A DNA stretch of 64,000 nucleotides from Thermosynechococcus sp. CL-1 (GTDB lineage Bacteria; Cyanobacteriota; Cyanobacteriia; Thermosynechococcales; Thermosynechococcaceae): positions 1-64,000 of the forward strand of contig NZ_CP040671.1 of the NCBI RefSeq assembly GCF_008386235.1. The letters run 5' to 3'. The notes below the pieces were generated by a model. That model did no database searches, was not told the DNA's origin, and worked only from the letters and a program-made list of their open reading frames with translations. Each line of letters starts with the position of its first letter. Position 1 is the stretch's first letter. Shown here piece by piece: positions 28,062 to 37,612 of the stretch. The translations under genes and the position numbers were made by a program.

Positions 28062-29537
28062 ATGAGTCTCTCGACCCGCAGTCCTGATCTTGAGGTGGAA
28101 CAACTGCCGCAGTTATTGCAGGCAGCTCGGTCTCGTTATTTGGCTGGGGAGCGATCGCCCGCTGTGATGAAGCCCCTCTCTCAAGCCCTGCGAGCCATCC
28201 TCGAGCGCAACATTGATACCCATCTGAGTCAACGCGGCGGCTATCTCCAACGCCTAGTGGAAGCCTATTTTCGCCTCTTTCCTCGCTGCCTAGAAAACCT
28301 GAGCCGCGATCAACTTCAACAGCAGGCGGTGCAAAAAACGGTGCAGCGATTACTGCAAATTCCCGCCACCGTCATTCAAGATGAGTACGATCGCCTCAAT
28401 CGTGGCCAGTACAATCAACCCCTGAAGCAACTGGTGCTTGCCTTTAGTCGCCCAGTCCTAGCCAACCGCAATCCCTCCCCCGAACTGACAGAGGCCGAGT
28501 GTTTCCTCGCCTTCTTTATCCAGTGCCTACGCCAAGAACTCGGCGCAACAGTCCTCCTATCCCCCCAGTTTCGCCACGAGTACCGCGATCTCCTGCGTAC
28601 CGTATGTCTGGGGAGTTCTGATCCCGAGCAATGCCAAAGTAACCTCACGGGCTGGCTCTGGGAAGCAATGAAGTCCTTTGACCCCCTCAAGCCCTTTGGT
28701 GCCACTGGTCATGGTCGTCCCACCTTTGAAGCATGGGTGCGCACGGTCATCAGCAATAAACTGGCGGATGAAAAACGCAAACTCCTCAAGCGCGAGGCTG
28801 ATGAACTGCTCTTCTATGACAACCGCGCCCTGCAAGTCTTTCAAGATCGTTATCAAGCAGCACCCCCTGAGGTAAAACGGGAGATTGATCCCAAAGCCTG
28901 CGCTCAGTTGATTACGATTGTCCAAACGGAAATTACCGATCCCCGTATCCGTGCTTCGACGGCTCGCTTGCGCCAGCACATTGCCCAACTCTTGGGCTGG
29001 ACGATCGAGTACACCCGCGACATTCATCAACAGGTACGGCGTATTCTTGGACGTTATGTGCAGTCCACTCGCTCTCTGAACATTTGCTCCACCGACAGCA
29101 ACCAAGAATGGATTGACAACTATCCCGATACCCGCACCCTACCCACCAGCAATGGCCAAGGGGTGGAGTCCATGGTGGAGTTTCTCAATGATCCGCAGAC
29201 GCCGACATGGGTCAGGGATTGGTGTGAGCGTCGCCGTACCCAAGCGGAAATTGCCCGTGAACTCTTTGTCAGCCAGCCCACGATTTCTCGCTGCCTCGGT
29301 CGTGAATATCGCCTGTGGCTCTACCGTAAATTCTTTCAAGATCCCCAGATTCCGCAATGGATGAGGCGATGGTATGAAACCCAATCAATCCCCAGCCCCC
29401 ATCAACGACGGCAAACCCGCCGTGAAATTCACCCTGACTATGCCCGTGGCCTCTGCACCGCAAAACAAATTGATGAGCAAATAGAGGCCAAACTTGCGCA
29501 GTGGTGTGAGCATAACGATATTTACTACCTTCCCTAG
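28062..29537 (+). CDS. Large DNA-binding protein with sigma-factor-like motifs
   Basis: A 491-residue protein without membrane segments. A central stretch (about 185-250) resembles sigma-70 region 2: WEAMKSFDPLKP, then FEAWVRTVISNKLADEKRK. A later stretch (about 385-415, RRTQAEIARELFVSQPTISRCLGREYRLWLYRKF) is a helix-turn-helix like region 4. Spacing and length differ from ordinary group 3 sigma factors, and I cannot name it. An HTH regulator such as a HetZ-related protein is another possibility. It precedes a DUF1822 gene by 41 bp; sigma-like plus DUF1822 pairs are known from other cyanobacteria. Confidence 0.8.
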   Translation: MSLSTRSPDLEVEQLPQLLQAARSRYLAGERSPAVMKPLSQALRAILERNIDTHLSQRGGYLQRLVEAYFRLFPRCLENLSRDQLQQQAVQKTVQRLLQIPATVIQDEYDRLNRGQYNQPLKQLVLAFSRPVLANRNPSPELTEAECFLAFFIQCLRQELGATVLLSPQFRHEYRDLLRTVCLGSSDPEQCQSNLTGWLWEAMKSFDPLKPFGATGHGRPTFEAWVRTVISNKLADEKRKLLKREADELLFYDNRALQVFQDRYQAAPPEVKREIDPKACAQLITIVQTEITDPRIRASTARLRQHIAQLLGWTIEYTRDIHQQVRRILGRYVQSTRSLNICSTDSNQEWIDNYPDTRTLPTSNGQGVESMVEFLNDPQTPTWVRDWCERRRTQAEIARELFVSQPTISRCLGREYRLWLYRKFFQDPQIPQWMRRWYETQSIPSPHQRRQTRREIHPDYARGLCTAKQIDEQIEAKLAQWCEHNDIYYLP

Positions 29538-29578
29538 GCAGCCTCGCTTTTTCGTACTTGGTTTGGATGACGACGGCT

Positions 29579-30322
29579 ATGACTTCCTTTTTGGCACCGA
29601 CTGTTCCCATTCGTTCCCTGATATTGGATGCCGCCCATGGGGTGCTTCAGGGATGTCGTCCCAGTCGGCAACGGCAGGTTCTGCCCTATTTGGTTGCCCT
29701 CTACTCGTTCATAGACTGGTGGGAAAATGAGGGTGTTCCCAGTAAGCAGGATGATCTGGACGATCTGCCCGATGATCTGACCTTGAGTACCACTTGGTGT
29801 GAGCGGCCAGAGGTTCTTGACCTTGTGGACATTGCGGATCTCAACTTGGAAGGGGTGCAGTTATCTATCTATCCTGTCGAGGCGGGAGAGTCTGTGCGGA
29901 TTCATTGCCCGACATTTTTGGGGGTGATCAACGCCGATTTGGCGGTTGCTGTTGGTTTGGATCGCGATCGCCGTCAGGCACAGATGCTGGGTTTTTGCGA
30001 TCGCCAGACCCTTCTTGACTACTGGCAACACCATCCAGCGGATGCCCAAGGCTATGGCACCTTTCCCCTAGAGCACCTGCAACCCATCTTCTACTTGCCT
30101 GAGCAAATTAGCTTCCTCAACCCGCTGCCCCGAAGCACACCGCTGGCCACCAAGGGCAATACCTACGGTCAACCCCTCGAAACTCTACCGCAGCTCACCC
30201 AGCACACGGCTGTTGCTGAACCTGAACGGTTACCCCTCGACAATGAAACCGCAATCCAACGCCTTTTACAAGCTCTCCAAGGCTACACTGAAACCTCAGA
30301 AATTTCCCTCTCCCAAGATTAG
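29579..30322 (+). CDS. DUF1822 family protein
   Basis: About 247 residues from the ATG at 29579 (MTSFLAPTVPIRSL); the frame is open seven codons further upstream. The central part, with STTWCERPEVLDLVDIADLNL and later DRDRRQAQMLGFCDRQTL, follows the pattern of cyanobacterial DUF1822 proteins. It is soluble and has no known catalytic motif. It lies directly downstream of the sigma-like gene and probably in its operon, so a regulatory partnership (for example an anti-sigma or adaptor role) is possible but unproven. It overlaps the convergent acetyltransferase gene by 4 bp. Confidence 0.8.
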   Translation: MTSFLAPTVPIRSLILDAAHGVLQGCRPSRQRQVLPYLVALYSFIDWWENEGVPSKQDDLDDLPDDLTLSTTWCERPEVLDLVDIADLNLEGVQLSIYPVEAGESVRIHCPTFLGVINADLAVAVGLDRDRRQAQMLGFCDRQTLLDYWQHHPADAQGYGTFPLEHLQPIFYLPEQISFLNPLPRSTPLATKGNTYGQPLETLPQLTQHTAVAEPERLPLDNETAIQRLLQALQGYTETSEISLSQD

Positions 30323-31461
30323 GATTGGGCTTCTGGGGGCGATGTGTTTTCGGGTGGGTGCTCGCGGTAGTAGGCCTGTGCTCCCTCTTTGGTATGAATC
30401 TGACCGGGTTGAGGGCGGCGATGGGTTTGCAGGCCTTGCAGCACTTCTGATAAGGTCAGGCCTTCCGGCAGGGGCGATCGCACTTCCCGCACCTTGTGCC
30501 ACACCGAGCGCGACATCATTAAACTGCGGCGGATAGGTTCAGCCCAGCTTTCAAGGTAGGCTTCTCGCTCCCCTTGGTAATCCGTCGAAGACAGCAGTAG
30601 AGGTACGGGCGGATAGGCCTGCACCAAGCGAGCAATGTGGGTCAGTACCCCTGGATACAGATTTGTATAGGCAGGATGTACTGTTAAGTCTAGCCAGTGG
30701 GGCGTGTGTCCATCTTGGCTGGTATGGAGTGTATAGGAGGCGATCGCCACCTTCCGCTGTGGTTCAAACACATAAGCACGATGCACTTGTACCTGTTGCG
30801 ACCAACTGGCCAAACCGCGGTGTAGCCAATCCAAAAGACTCGTTTGAAAGTCCCGATAGTGGCGATTAAAGACTTGGCGCACCAGTGCCGGCATCGACAT
30901 CGTATCCAACTCATGCAGCAACCGTGCATCAGCATTCGTGACCTTCAGCAAATTAGGCAAGCAAGGCGTGCCCTGTGCCAGTTCTGCCAACTGATCCGCT
31001 GAAATTTGCCAGTAGGTGAGATGCGCCAAGGGTTGAAAGCCATTTTGGCGGTAAAGGTCTAGTGCTTCACGGTGGTCAATATTGATTTCAACCATCCAGG
31101 TACGGGCTTCCACAAGGGTACTAAAACAGTGGCGCAGGAGTTGTGTCCCCACCTCCGTAAACTCTTGGGCGGCCAATTGCTGCACCTGCCATGTGGTGCG
31201 ACTTTCATTAAAGGGAGCCACCTGTACAACGCCTAACACTTGGTTGTCCCGCTCCGCGACATAAATCCGCAGCTTGCTCATCCCCGTTAGCCACTGCAAT
31301 AGATGCAGCGGTGAGGTCATCAGGCCACCCGTCAAGGACGGCAGACCAAAGGGTTGATCATGTACCCCTTCATGGCACAGCCGCTGTTCCACCACCTCCA
31401 CATCCCGATAGGCCAAGGGACGGATAATCAAATCACCAGTGGAGGGCAAGTCGGAAACCAT
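30319..31461 (-). CDS. GNAT-family acetyltransferase
   Basis: A 380-residue protein with a GNAT-like N-terminal half: LRIYVAERDNQVLGVVQVAP (beta strands, about 64-83), EVGTQLLRHCF (acetyl-CoA-binding helix region) and ALDLYRQNGFQPLAHLTYW (C-terminal motif B). The C-terminal half (about 175-380) is a second, less clear alpha/beta domain that may be a degenerate GNAT repeat. Related cyanobacterial proteins are uncharacterised. The substrate is unknown. Confidence 0.78.
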   Translation of the reverse strand: MVSDLPSTGDLIIRPLAYRDVEVVEQRLCHEGVHDQPFGLPSLTGGLMTSPLHLLQWLTGMSKLRIYVAERDNQVLGVVQVAPFNESRTTWQVQQLAAQEFTEVGTQLLRHCFSTLVEARTWMVEINIDHREALDLYRQNGFQPLAHLTYWQISADQLAELAQGTPCLPNLLKVTNADARLLHELDTMSMPALVRQVFNRHYRDFQTSLLDWLHRGLASWSQQVQVHRAYVFEPQRKVAIASYTLHTSQDGHTPHWLDLTVHPAYTNLYPGVLTHIARLVQAYPPVPLLLSSTDYQGEREAYLESWAEPIRRSLMMSRSVWHKVREVRSPLPEGLTLSEVLQGLQTHRRPQPGQIHTKEGAQAYYREHPPENTSPPEAQS

Positions 31462-31504
31462 CAGCGGGCACCAATCACTACTTCCATCTTAAGGACTCCG
31501 TCAC

Positions 31505-31526
31505 CAAAATAAAGGGGCGCTGCCCC
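31505..31526 (-). terminator. Terminator downstream of petF
   Basis: Read leftward, GGGGC-AGC-GCCCC (31526-31514) is followed by TTTATTTT (down to 31505). It lies about 40 bp past the petF stop, between petF and the acetyltransferase gene. Confidence 0.7.
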
Positions 31527-31566
31527 ACGACAACCGCCCCAGCAAGATAAATTGTGCAAAATCGCC

Positions 31567-31878
<312 letters not shown>

Positions 31879-32061
31879 TTATATGGAAAAGGCAGGGAGC
31901 CATCACGCTCCAATTTAGATACTAGGGGAAAACCTCAGCCTTGATTGGCAACTGCAAACCCCTCCTTGTATCGTTTTCGTAATCTAAGGCTTCCAAGGTA
32001 TCTGAAATACTTATAGACATTGAACTCTATGGAGAAAATTAAGCAAACTCGATGACTGGCT

Positions 32062-35000
32062 CTATTCTCCGACTCGATGGCGCGGGGGCACAACCAACTC
32101 CCCTGTCCGATACCGATTCACCATGGCCGTTAGGGCTTGCTCCATCTCACGGCTAAAGCGTTGGGGATTCCACAGGGGGGCATAGCGTTTAGCTTGCCGC
32201 AGTTTCCAGCTGACCTGCTGCCGCAGGTCTGGCTCCGTCCCGAAACGAATTCCCCAATTCACATACTCCTCATCATTGAAGGCAATCCCCTCCTCAACGC
32301 CAACATTTTTGAGGAAAGTGTAGGTGTGCCGTGCCACAAACTGCTGACCCACCTTCGTCACAATTGGCACCTCCATCCATAGCGCCTCTAGGCTCATTGC
32401 CCCCCCCACATAGGGATAGGTATCGAGTACTACATCTACATCGTAAAGATTGGCACGGTGGATCTCTGGCGGATTTGATGTCAAGAAATAGAGTTTGTTT
32501 AAATCAAATCCGGCAGCTTCCGCCACACTGCGGCACCACTCCTCAAAAATCGAGCTACTATGGTGATACTTCACAATGAGTACAGCATTTGGCACCGCTT
32601 CAACAATGGCAAATTGCAGCTTGAGCATTTCGGGTTGAATTTTACTGGCTCGCTGGGCACAGAGAAAGATTACCGTATCGGCACTCAGCCCCAATTGATC
32701 GCGAATCCCAGTTTTGTTGGCCACCTCATAGCCATCAAGGGAGAGATAACAATCCGGCAGCCGCCACAGGGTTTCTGTGTACCATGCTTGCGCTCCCTCA
32801 GGCAGAATGTAAGGGTCAACAATAAAGTAATCTACTGTTGGCAAGCCAATGGCATCAAAGCCCACCCATGTCGCTTGTACAGGTGCTGGCTTGAGGGTGA
32901 GAACTTGATAGGTAAGGTCACTGGTGCAGCTATCTAAGTCAATGAGAAGATCAATCTGATCATCATAAATCTGCTGAGCAATTTCAGTAGCACTTTTGCC
33001 CCCTTGACGAACATGGCTCAAGTGAGATTGAAACCAACGCGCAATGTTGTCTTGCTTGATTGACTCTGACCATGGACTATAGCCAAAGACCTCAAATTCT
33101 TCACGATTAAAGCAGTGAATGAAGCCACGGATTTGGTGAGCAACGGGATGCTCCTGAAAGCACATTCCGATCAAGCCAACCCGAATTTTTTCAGACTCTC
33201 TTTTCAAGATGTGACAGTATTTCCCTATGTTTTTCAAGTAATTATGGGAATGATTATAAAAAAGCTGATTGCGCTGGTTGTAGATTGGCTTTAATAACTT
33301 TGGCTCATCAATGTAGTGACACCAGTGAAAGTAAGAAGAACTGGCGTAGAAAAAAGCGCCAAAACCTACCGCTGCACCATCTAAATGCTCTTGAAGATAG
33401 GTATGGCAACTGGAAAGCTGCTCCTGCCATTGTTGAAATAGCCTAGCTAATGTTTGGTCGTAGCGCAGATCATACTTAAAGGTTTGATATACATGGAGCT
33501 GAGTGGTCAGAGTCAAATCTCCACCAAGGGGTGTCAACGAATCCTCGGCTAGTCGTTGAGCACAGGCTAGTGCTAACTCAGGTAGCCCGCCCAAGCAAGC
33601 CATGCGTGCCAAAAACTCGTAGAGACCCCATTGCTCGTTAGCTAGCTCTAGATATAAGGGAGCGAGAACTTTTGCCCGCTGTGCTGGAGCATTACTGAGT
33701 TCATTAAAAATTAAATCCTGAAGCGAATTACTGAGAGTAGAACACTGGCTCAGAGCTTTTAGAAAATTGGGGAGCGAGGGTAGGTCTAGGTAATAGGTAA
33801 TTAAGTAGCGAGCGATTTTTAGAGCATCGTCAGCCTGATTGCTATCTTCAAAACCCTCCTCCTGTAGCGAGGAAGACAACTGCTCCAGTAGAGAATCAAC
33901 CTCGCTTGGTTCCACCCGCAGTTCTAGTAACAGTGCTAACAACTGGAATCCCCAAGAAACTTTAGCCTCAAATTCATAGGCATAGGTCAGCAGAATAAAG
34001 CGATGAGTCAAATCTACATCGGAAAAAGAGGCAGTTTCAGCTAGAATCTTTGCCCATGTGTGGGTTGCAGTAGTATCTTCAGGAAACTCACTCAGATAGA
34101 CAGACCACAACAGTTGAGCAGCGGATTCTTCCCCCTGAAGTAGATAGGTTCCTCCTTGGTAGCCTATCCATTGGGCGCTGGGGTGAGTTTGGCTGAGCCT
34201 CTCACAGGTGCTGAGGACTTTTTCATAGCGCTGGTGTTTCAGGTTATGACGTAAATGGGATGTCCAAGCAATTACATTGGGAACAACAGCCACCTGTATC
34301 AAAACTTGTTCTAGGAATGCTTCCCATTCGCGGGCACGAACTGACCATGTGCAGTGGCGATTGATGTAGTCCACTTGAGCACGGAGATGGGCATCGAGGG
34401 CGGCATGGGCTTGAGGGTCTTTAAACCGTTGAATCACCCGATCAAGCACGCGGCCATAGGCAGCCAGATAGTCCTCGTGGGGAAGAGGGATGAGGTCAGC
34501 AAAGCCCGCTGTTGTTTCAGGGAGGGCACCCAGTTCACTAGTAATGACGTAGCAACCGCTGGCCATAGCCTCCATTGCGGCAATGCAGGAGGTTTCAGCA
34601 AAGGTATTCGTATAGGCCCAAATGGCAGTGGATTTGAGGGCTTGAGCTAGTTCTGGTTGGGGGAGTGACCCAATATAATTGACATTGGCCAAGTCATGGC
34701 AGCGTTGGTAGAGGTTTCCATACCGCTGTTGATCCTCAGCCTCGCTGGCTTGATAGACCTTCATGCTGGAATAAACATTGAGACGTACTGAGGGATGGCT
34801 CGCCTGCAGCGAAGGCATGAGATCAAGAAGTAGATTCAAACCGCGAAAGGGGGTACTCGTATAGGCCAGTGTCAAAGGTTGCGCCTTTGCCTTAAGGATA
34901 GATTCTGTAGGATCAAAAAGGTTTTCAAAACAAGGGGCAATGGCATTACGCAGGACAGCGGTTTTCTCAACAGGAATTTTGAATACTTCAATATATTGCT

Positions 35001-35415
35001 CTTGCTGCCATTGACTAATTAAGATAATCCGTTGATAGACCTGTTGATGTTCAGGGGATTGCAAAAATTCAACGGCAGGTTGATCGGCAGCGTGTTGTGT
35101 CCATAGTAGTAGAGGAGTCTGGGGTGGCAGGACAGAGCGCAGCGGATCCATCGGTAGGGCACGGTTGAGCAGAACAGCAACATCGGGACGCAGTTGTTCA
35201 AGGAATTCTACTCTTAGCCAAGACAAGGGTAGGTGGGGAACATGGCGAATAGATTCAATGTGCTGTGTACTGTTGAAAAGCCAAACTTCATGCCCCCGCC
35301 GCTGCAACTGCTCCGCTAGATAACAGAGTGCTGATTGTGATCCCCCTAAGGGAGCTTCATAGGGTGTGTTGAGTGTGTACTGCCAACGAATCCGATCAAC
35401 AAAAAGAATCCGCAT
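32062..35415 (-). CDS. Bifunctional glycosyltransferase: GT4-like plus helical repeats plus OGT/SPINDLY-like (GT41)
   Basis: 1117 residues in three parts. Residues 1 to about 375 are a GT-B fold of GT4 type: an N-terminal GGSQSAL glycine turn, TLAYTSTPFRGLNLLLDL, and a donor-site stretch with NTFAETSCIAAMEAMASG and ITSELGALPET. The middle (about 380-770) is helical and leucine-rich, with TPR-like texture. Residues about 775-1117 match the catalytic region of O-GlcNAc-transferase-like proteins: VGLIGMCFQEHPVAHQIRGF, VQATWVGFDAIGLPTVDYFI, DVVLDTYPYVGGAMSLEALWMEVPIVT and ARHTYTFLKNVGV. The gene follows a type IV pilin gene on the same strand, 141 bp downstream of its stop, with a terminator between, so protein or pilin O-glycosylation is a reasonable inference. 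No signal peptide: cytoplasmic. Confidence 0.88.
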   Translation of the reverse strand: MRILFVDRIRWQYTLNTPYEAPLGGSQSALCYLAEQLQRRGHEVWLFNSTQHIESIRHVPHLPLSWLRVEFLEQLRPDVAVLLNRALPMDPLRSVLPPQTPLLLWTQHAADQPAVEFLQSPEHQQVYQRIILISQWQQEQYIEVFKIPVEKTAVLRNAIAPCFENLFDPTESILKAKAQPLTLAYTSTPFRGLNLLLDLMPSLQASHPSVRLNVYSSMKVYQASEAEDQQRYGNLYQRCHDLANVNYIGSLPQPELAQALKSTAIWAYTNTFAETSCIAAMEAMASGCYVITSELGALPETTAGFADLIPLPHEDYLAAYGRVLDRVIQRFKDPQAHAALDAHLRAQVDYINRHCTWSVRAREWEAFLEQVLIQVAVVPNVIAWTSHLRHNLKHQRYEKVLSTCERLSQTHPSAQWIGYQGGTYLLQGEESAAQLLWSVYLSEFPEDTTATHTWAKILAETASFSDVDLTHRFILLTYAYEFEAKVSWGFQLLALLLELRVEPSEVDSLLEQLSSSLQEEGFEDSNQADDALKIARYLITYYLDLPSLPNFLKALSQCSTLSNSLQDLIFNELSNAPAQRAKVLAPLYLELANEQWGLYEFLARMACLGGLPELALACAQRLAEDSLTPLGGDLTLTTQLHVYQTFKYDLRYDQTLARLFQQWQEQLSSCHTYLQEHLDGAAVGFGAFFYASSSYFHWCHYIDEPKLLKPIYNQRNQLFYNHSHNYLKNIGKYCHILKRESEKIRVGLIGMCFQEHPVAHQIRGFIHCFNREEFEVFGYSPWSESIKQDNIARWFQSHLSHVRQGGKSATEIAQQIYDDQIDLLIDLDSCTSDLTYQVLTLKPAPVQATWVGFDAIGLPTVDYFIVDPYILPEGAQAWYTETLWRLPDCYLSLDGYEVANKTGIRDQLGLSADTVIFLCAQRASKIQPEMLKLQFAIVEAVPNAVLIVKYHHSSSIFEEWCRSVAEAAGFDLNKLYFLTSNPPEIHRANLYDVDVVLDTYPYVGGAMSLEALWMEVPIVTKVGQQFVARHTYTFLKNVGVEEGIAFNDEEYVNWGIRFGTEPDLRQQVSWKLRQAKRYAPLWNPQRFSREMEQALTAMVNRYRTGELVVPPRHRVGE

Positions 35416-35467
35416 CGCAAGAGGACTACCAATTAATATAATTTTCTCTTAGTACGATATTTTTTGA

Positions 35468-35499
35468 TTAAAAAAAGCCAAGAATTGTTCCTTGGCTTT
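35468..35499 (-). terminator. Terminator downstream of the pilin gene
   Basis: A 9-bp stem, AAAGCCAAG with CTTGGCTTT (35474-35482 and 35491-35499). Read leftward it runs into a T tract (complement of 35468-35476). It separates pilin from glycosyltransferase transcription at least partly. Confidence 0.8.
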
Positions 35500-35556
35500 A
35501 AGCTTATGTACATTTGAGACCACTTAAGTCTCTTGGCTACTTGAATTTAGCTGCAC

Positions 35557-36009
35557 TTAGCAGCTACCTGGAGCACTTTGGTCACTTCCTTCCTTAACAC
35601 TAGCAGTCGTTACACCATTAGCAACTGTGACACAGCCACGCACACCTGTACCTGCGGTGTCATTAGAGTTTGTAGTCACATCAGCAGTATTCACACCAAT
35701 GTTGTCCAGTGTCAGCGCACTGTAACCATCAGGCTGGCTGACACCAATTTTGAGCGTAGCAAGGTCGTTGGCAAATGAAGTGGCTTCCAAGCGGTAGGCT
35801 TGCTGAGCACGGTTGACCGCACCCACAGCGTTTTTAGCACTGGCGAGACGAGCTTTAGCGGCCTGGTTGAGCATGGAGGGCAGGGCAATGGCGGCCAAGA
35901 TACCGATGATGATCACCACCACCAGCAGCTCAATGAGGGTGAACCCTTCGTTGGCTTTTTTCTTGGCCAGCAGGTGCTGGAGGAATTTCGCTTTCAGTTC
36001 GGTTTTCAT
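35557..36009 (-). CDS. Type IV major pilin-like protein (PilA)
   Basis: A 150-residue prepilin. A positively charged leader of 22 residues (rich in Lys) ends at the prepilin-peptidase site G|FTLIELLVVVIIIGILAAIALPS, with Glu at mature position 5. The N-terminal helix is followed by a small globular domain with two cysteines near the C-terminus (GCVTVAN and PGSC), a likely disulfide loop. Ser and Thr are abundant in the globular part (TTNSNDTAGTG), a possible O-glycosylation target for the neighbouring glycosyltransferase. A ribosome site (AAGGAG) is seen before the ATG. Confidence 0.93.
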   Translation of the reverse strand: MKTELKAKFLQHLLAKKKANEGFTLIELLVVVIIIGILAAIALPSMLNQAAKARLASAKNAVGAVNRAQQAYRLEATSFANDLATLKIGVSQPDGYSALTLDNIGVNTADVTTNSNDTAGTGVRGCVTVANGVTTASVKEGSDQSAPGSC

Positions 36010-36244
36010 ATTTTTGAGACTCCTTAGGTCAAGACATATTCGCCTCTAGGCATAACATACCCACCCCCTGCGGCAAAATTAACACCCCTGCTAAAAAGTT
36101 TCCGATTTTTTCCTCGCTACTACTGGAGTGCCCTCGGTAGGCGTCATTCCCAATCTGCTAAATTTGCGGTAGCTGGCTCGCGTGGTATCTTCGCCTCATG
36201 TGCAGTAGGCTAGTCTATAGTTATCAAGCCTGATCAGTCTCTTT

Positions 36245-36523
36245 ATGAATAACCGTGGCAATGGCTTTGGCTGGGGATTTCTAGCAGGTGCCCTCTTTGG
36301 TGGCATTGCGGGTTCCCTTGTCACGCTTTTAGTCAAGGACAGACTGCGGCAAGCAGCTACGGGTGAATCCAGACGGCTGCGGGGGGATAAAGCCACTCCT
36401 CTCAACGGCAGTGATGACAACTTAATGGAGTCGATGCGCCTAGAGCTAGAGGCCAAAATTGCCCAAATCAATGAAGCGGTGGATGACCTGCAAAACCGCC
36501 TCAGCAACGAGGATCAGCCTTGA
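36245..36523 (+). CDS. Small single-pass membrane protein, YtxH-like
   Basis: A 92-residue protein. A glycine-rich membrane segment at about 9-29 (GWGFLAGALFGGIAGSLVTLL) is followed by a basic stretch and a C-terminal amphipathic helix (about 60-88, coiled-coil-like). The layout resembles YtxH-like or gas-vesicle-GvpP-like small proteins. It converges on psaC with the psaC terminator between them. The function is unknown. Confidence 0.78.
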   Translation: MNNRGNGFGWGFLAGALFGGIAGSLVTLLVKDRLRQAATGESRRLRGDKATPLNGSDDNLMESMRLELEAKIAQINEAVDDLQNRLSNEDQP

Positions 36524-36546
36524 GCGGTAGGTAGAGTACGGCCGCT

Positions 36547-36590
36547 AAAACAAATAAAAGACTTGAGACGTAGGGATATTGCCTCAAGCC
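36547..36590 (-). terminator. Terminator downstream of psaC
   Basis: Read leftward, GGCTTGAGGC (complement of 36581-36590) pairs over 10 bp, including G-U pairs, with GTCTCAAGTC (complement of 36560-36569) around an 11-nt loop. A T-rich tail (complement of 36547-36559) follows. Confidence 0.75.
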
Positions 36591-36629
36591 CAATCAAGGA
36601 TTTACCGAAGGTTTCACGAAAATAGGGAA

Positions 36630-37189
<560 letters not shown>

Positions 37190-37609
37190 ATGTCTTGGAA
37201 ATGGTTGCCCCTTGCTGTGTGTAGTGCAGGTCTGCTGCTGGTGCCTGTGCCTTCACCTCATTCCTTGGCTCAGACTTCCCCGCGCACAGATGTGATCGCT
37301 CCGTGGGAGATCATGAACTATGCCCGCGTGGTTCTGGAAATTGAACCCATTCGTCAAAAATACTATCGTCAAGCTCAGGTGGCTTTCCAAGGTCAAGTGC
37401 CCCGCAATTCTTGCTTTGGCATGAATCCTCAAAATATCCCCAGTGGCTTGGAGACCATCTGTGCTAACTATGTGCGCGAGGCAATGCAGGTGCTGAGGAA
37501 ATATAATATGTCTTTAGAGCAATTCAATGCGATTACACTGCGAGCACAGCAGGACAGCGCCTTGAGTCAGCGTATTCAGGCCGAAATGTTGCGATTGCAA
37601 CAACCTTGA
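37190..37609 (+). CDS. Exported DUF4168-like protein
   Basis: About 139 residues from the ATG at 37190; an in-frame ATG at 37169 would add seven residues and cannot be excluded. The signal peptide WLPLAVCSAGLLLVPVPSPHSLAQ probably ends after SLAQ. The mature domain has the DUF4168 pattern: YARVVLEIEPIRQKYYRQ, two cysteines (NSCFGMN and ETICANYV) and SLEQFNAITLRAQQD. A periplasmic or thylakoid-lumen location is likely. Function unknown. Confidence 0.8.
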   Translation: MSWKWLPLAVCSAGLLLVPVPSPHSLAQTSPRTDVIAPWEIMNYARVVLEIEPIRQKYYRQAQVAFQGQVPRNSCFGMNPQNIPSGLETICANYVREAMQVLRKYNMSLEQFNAITLRAQQDSALSQRIQAEMLRLQQP

Positions 37610-37612
37610 TCA

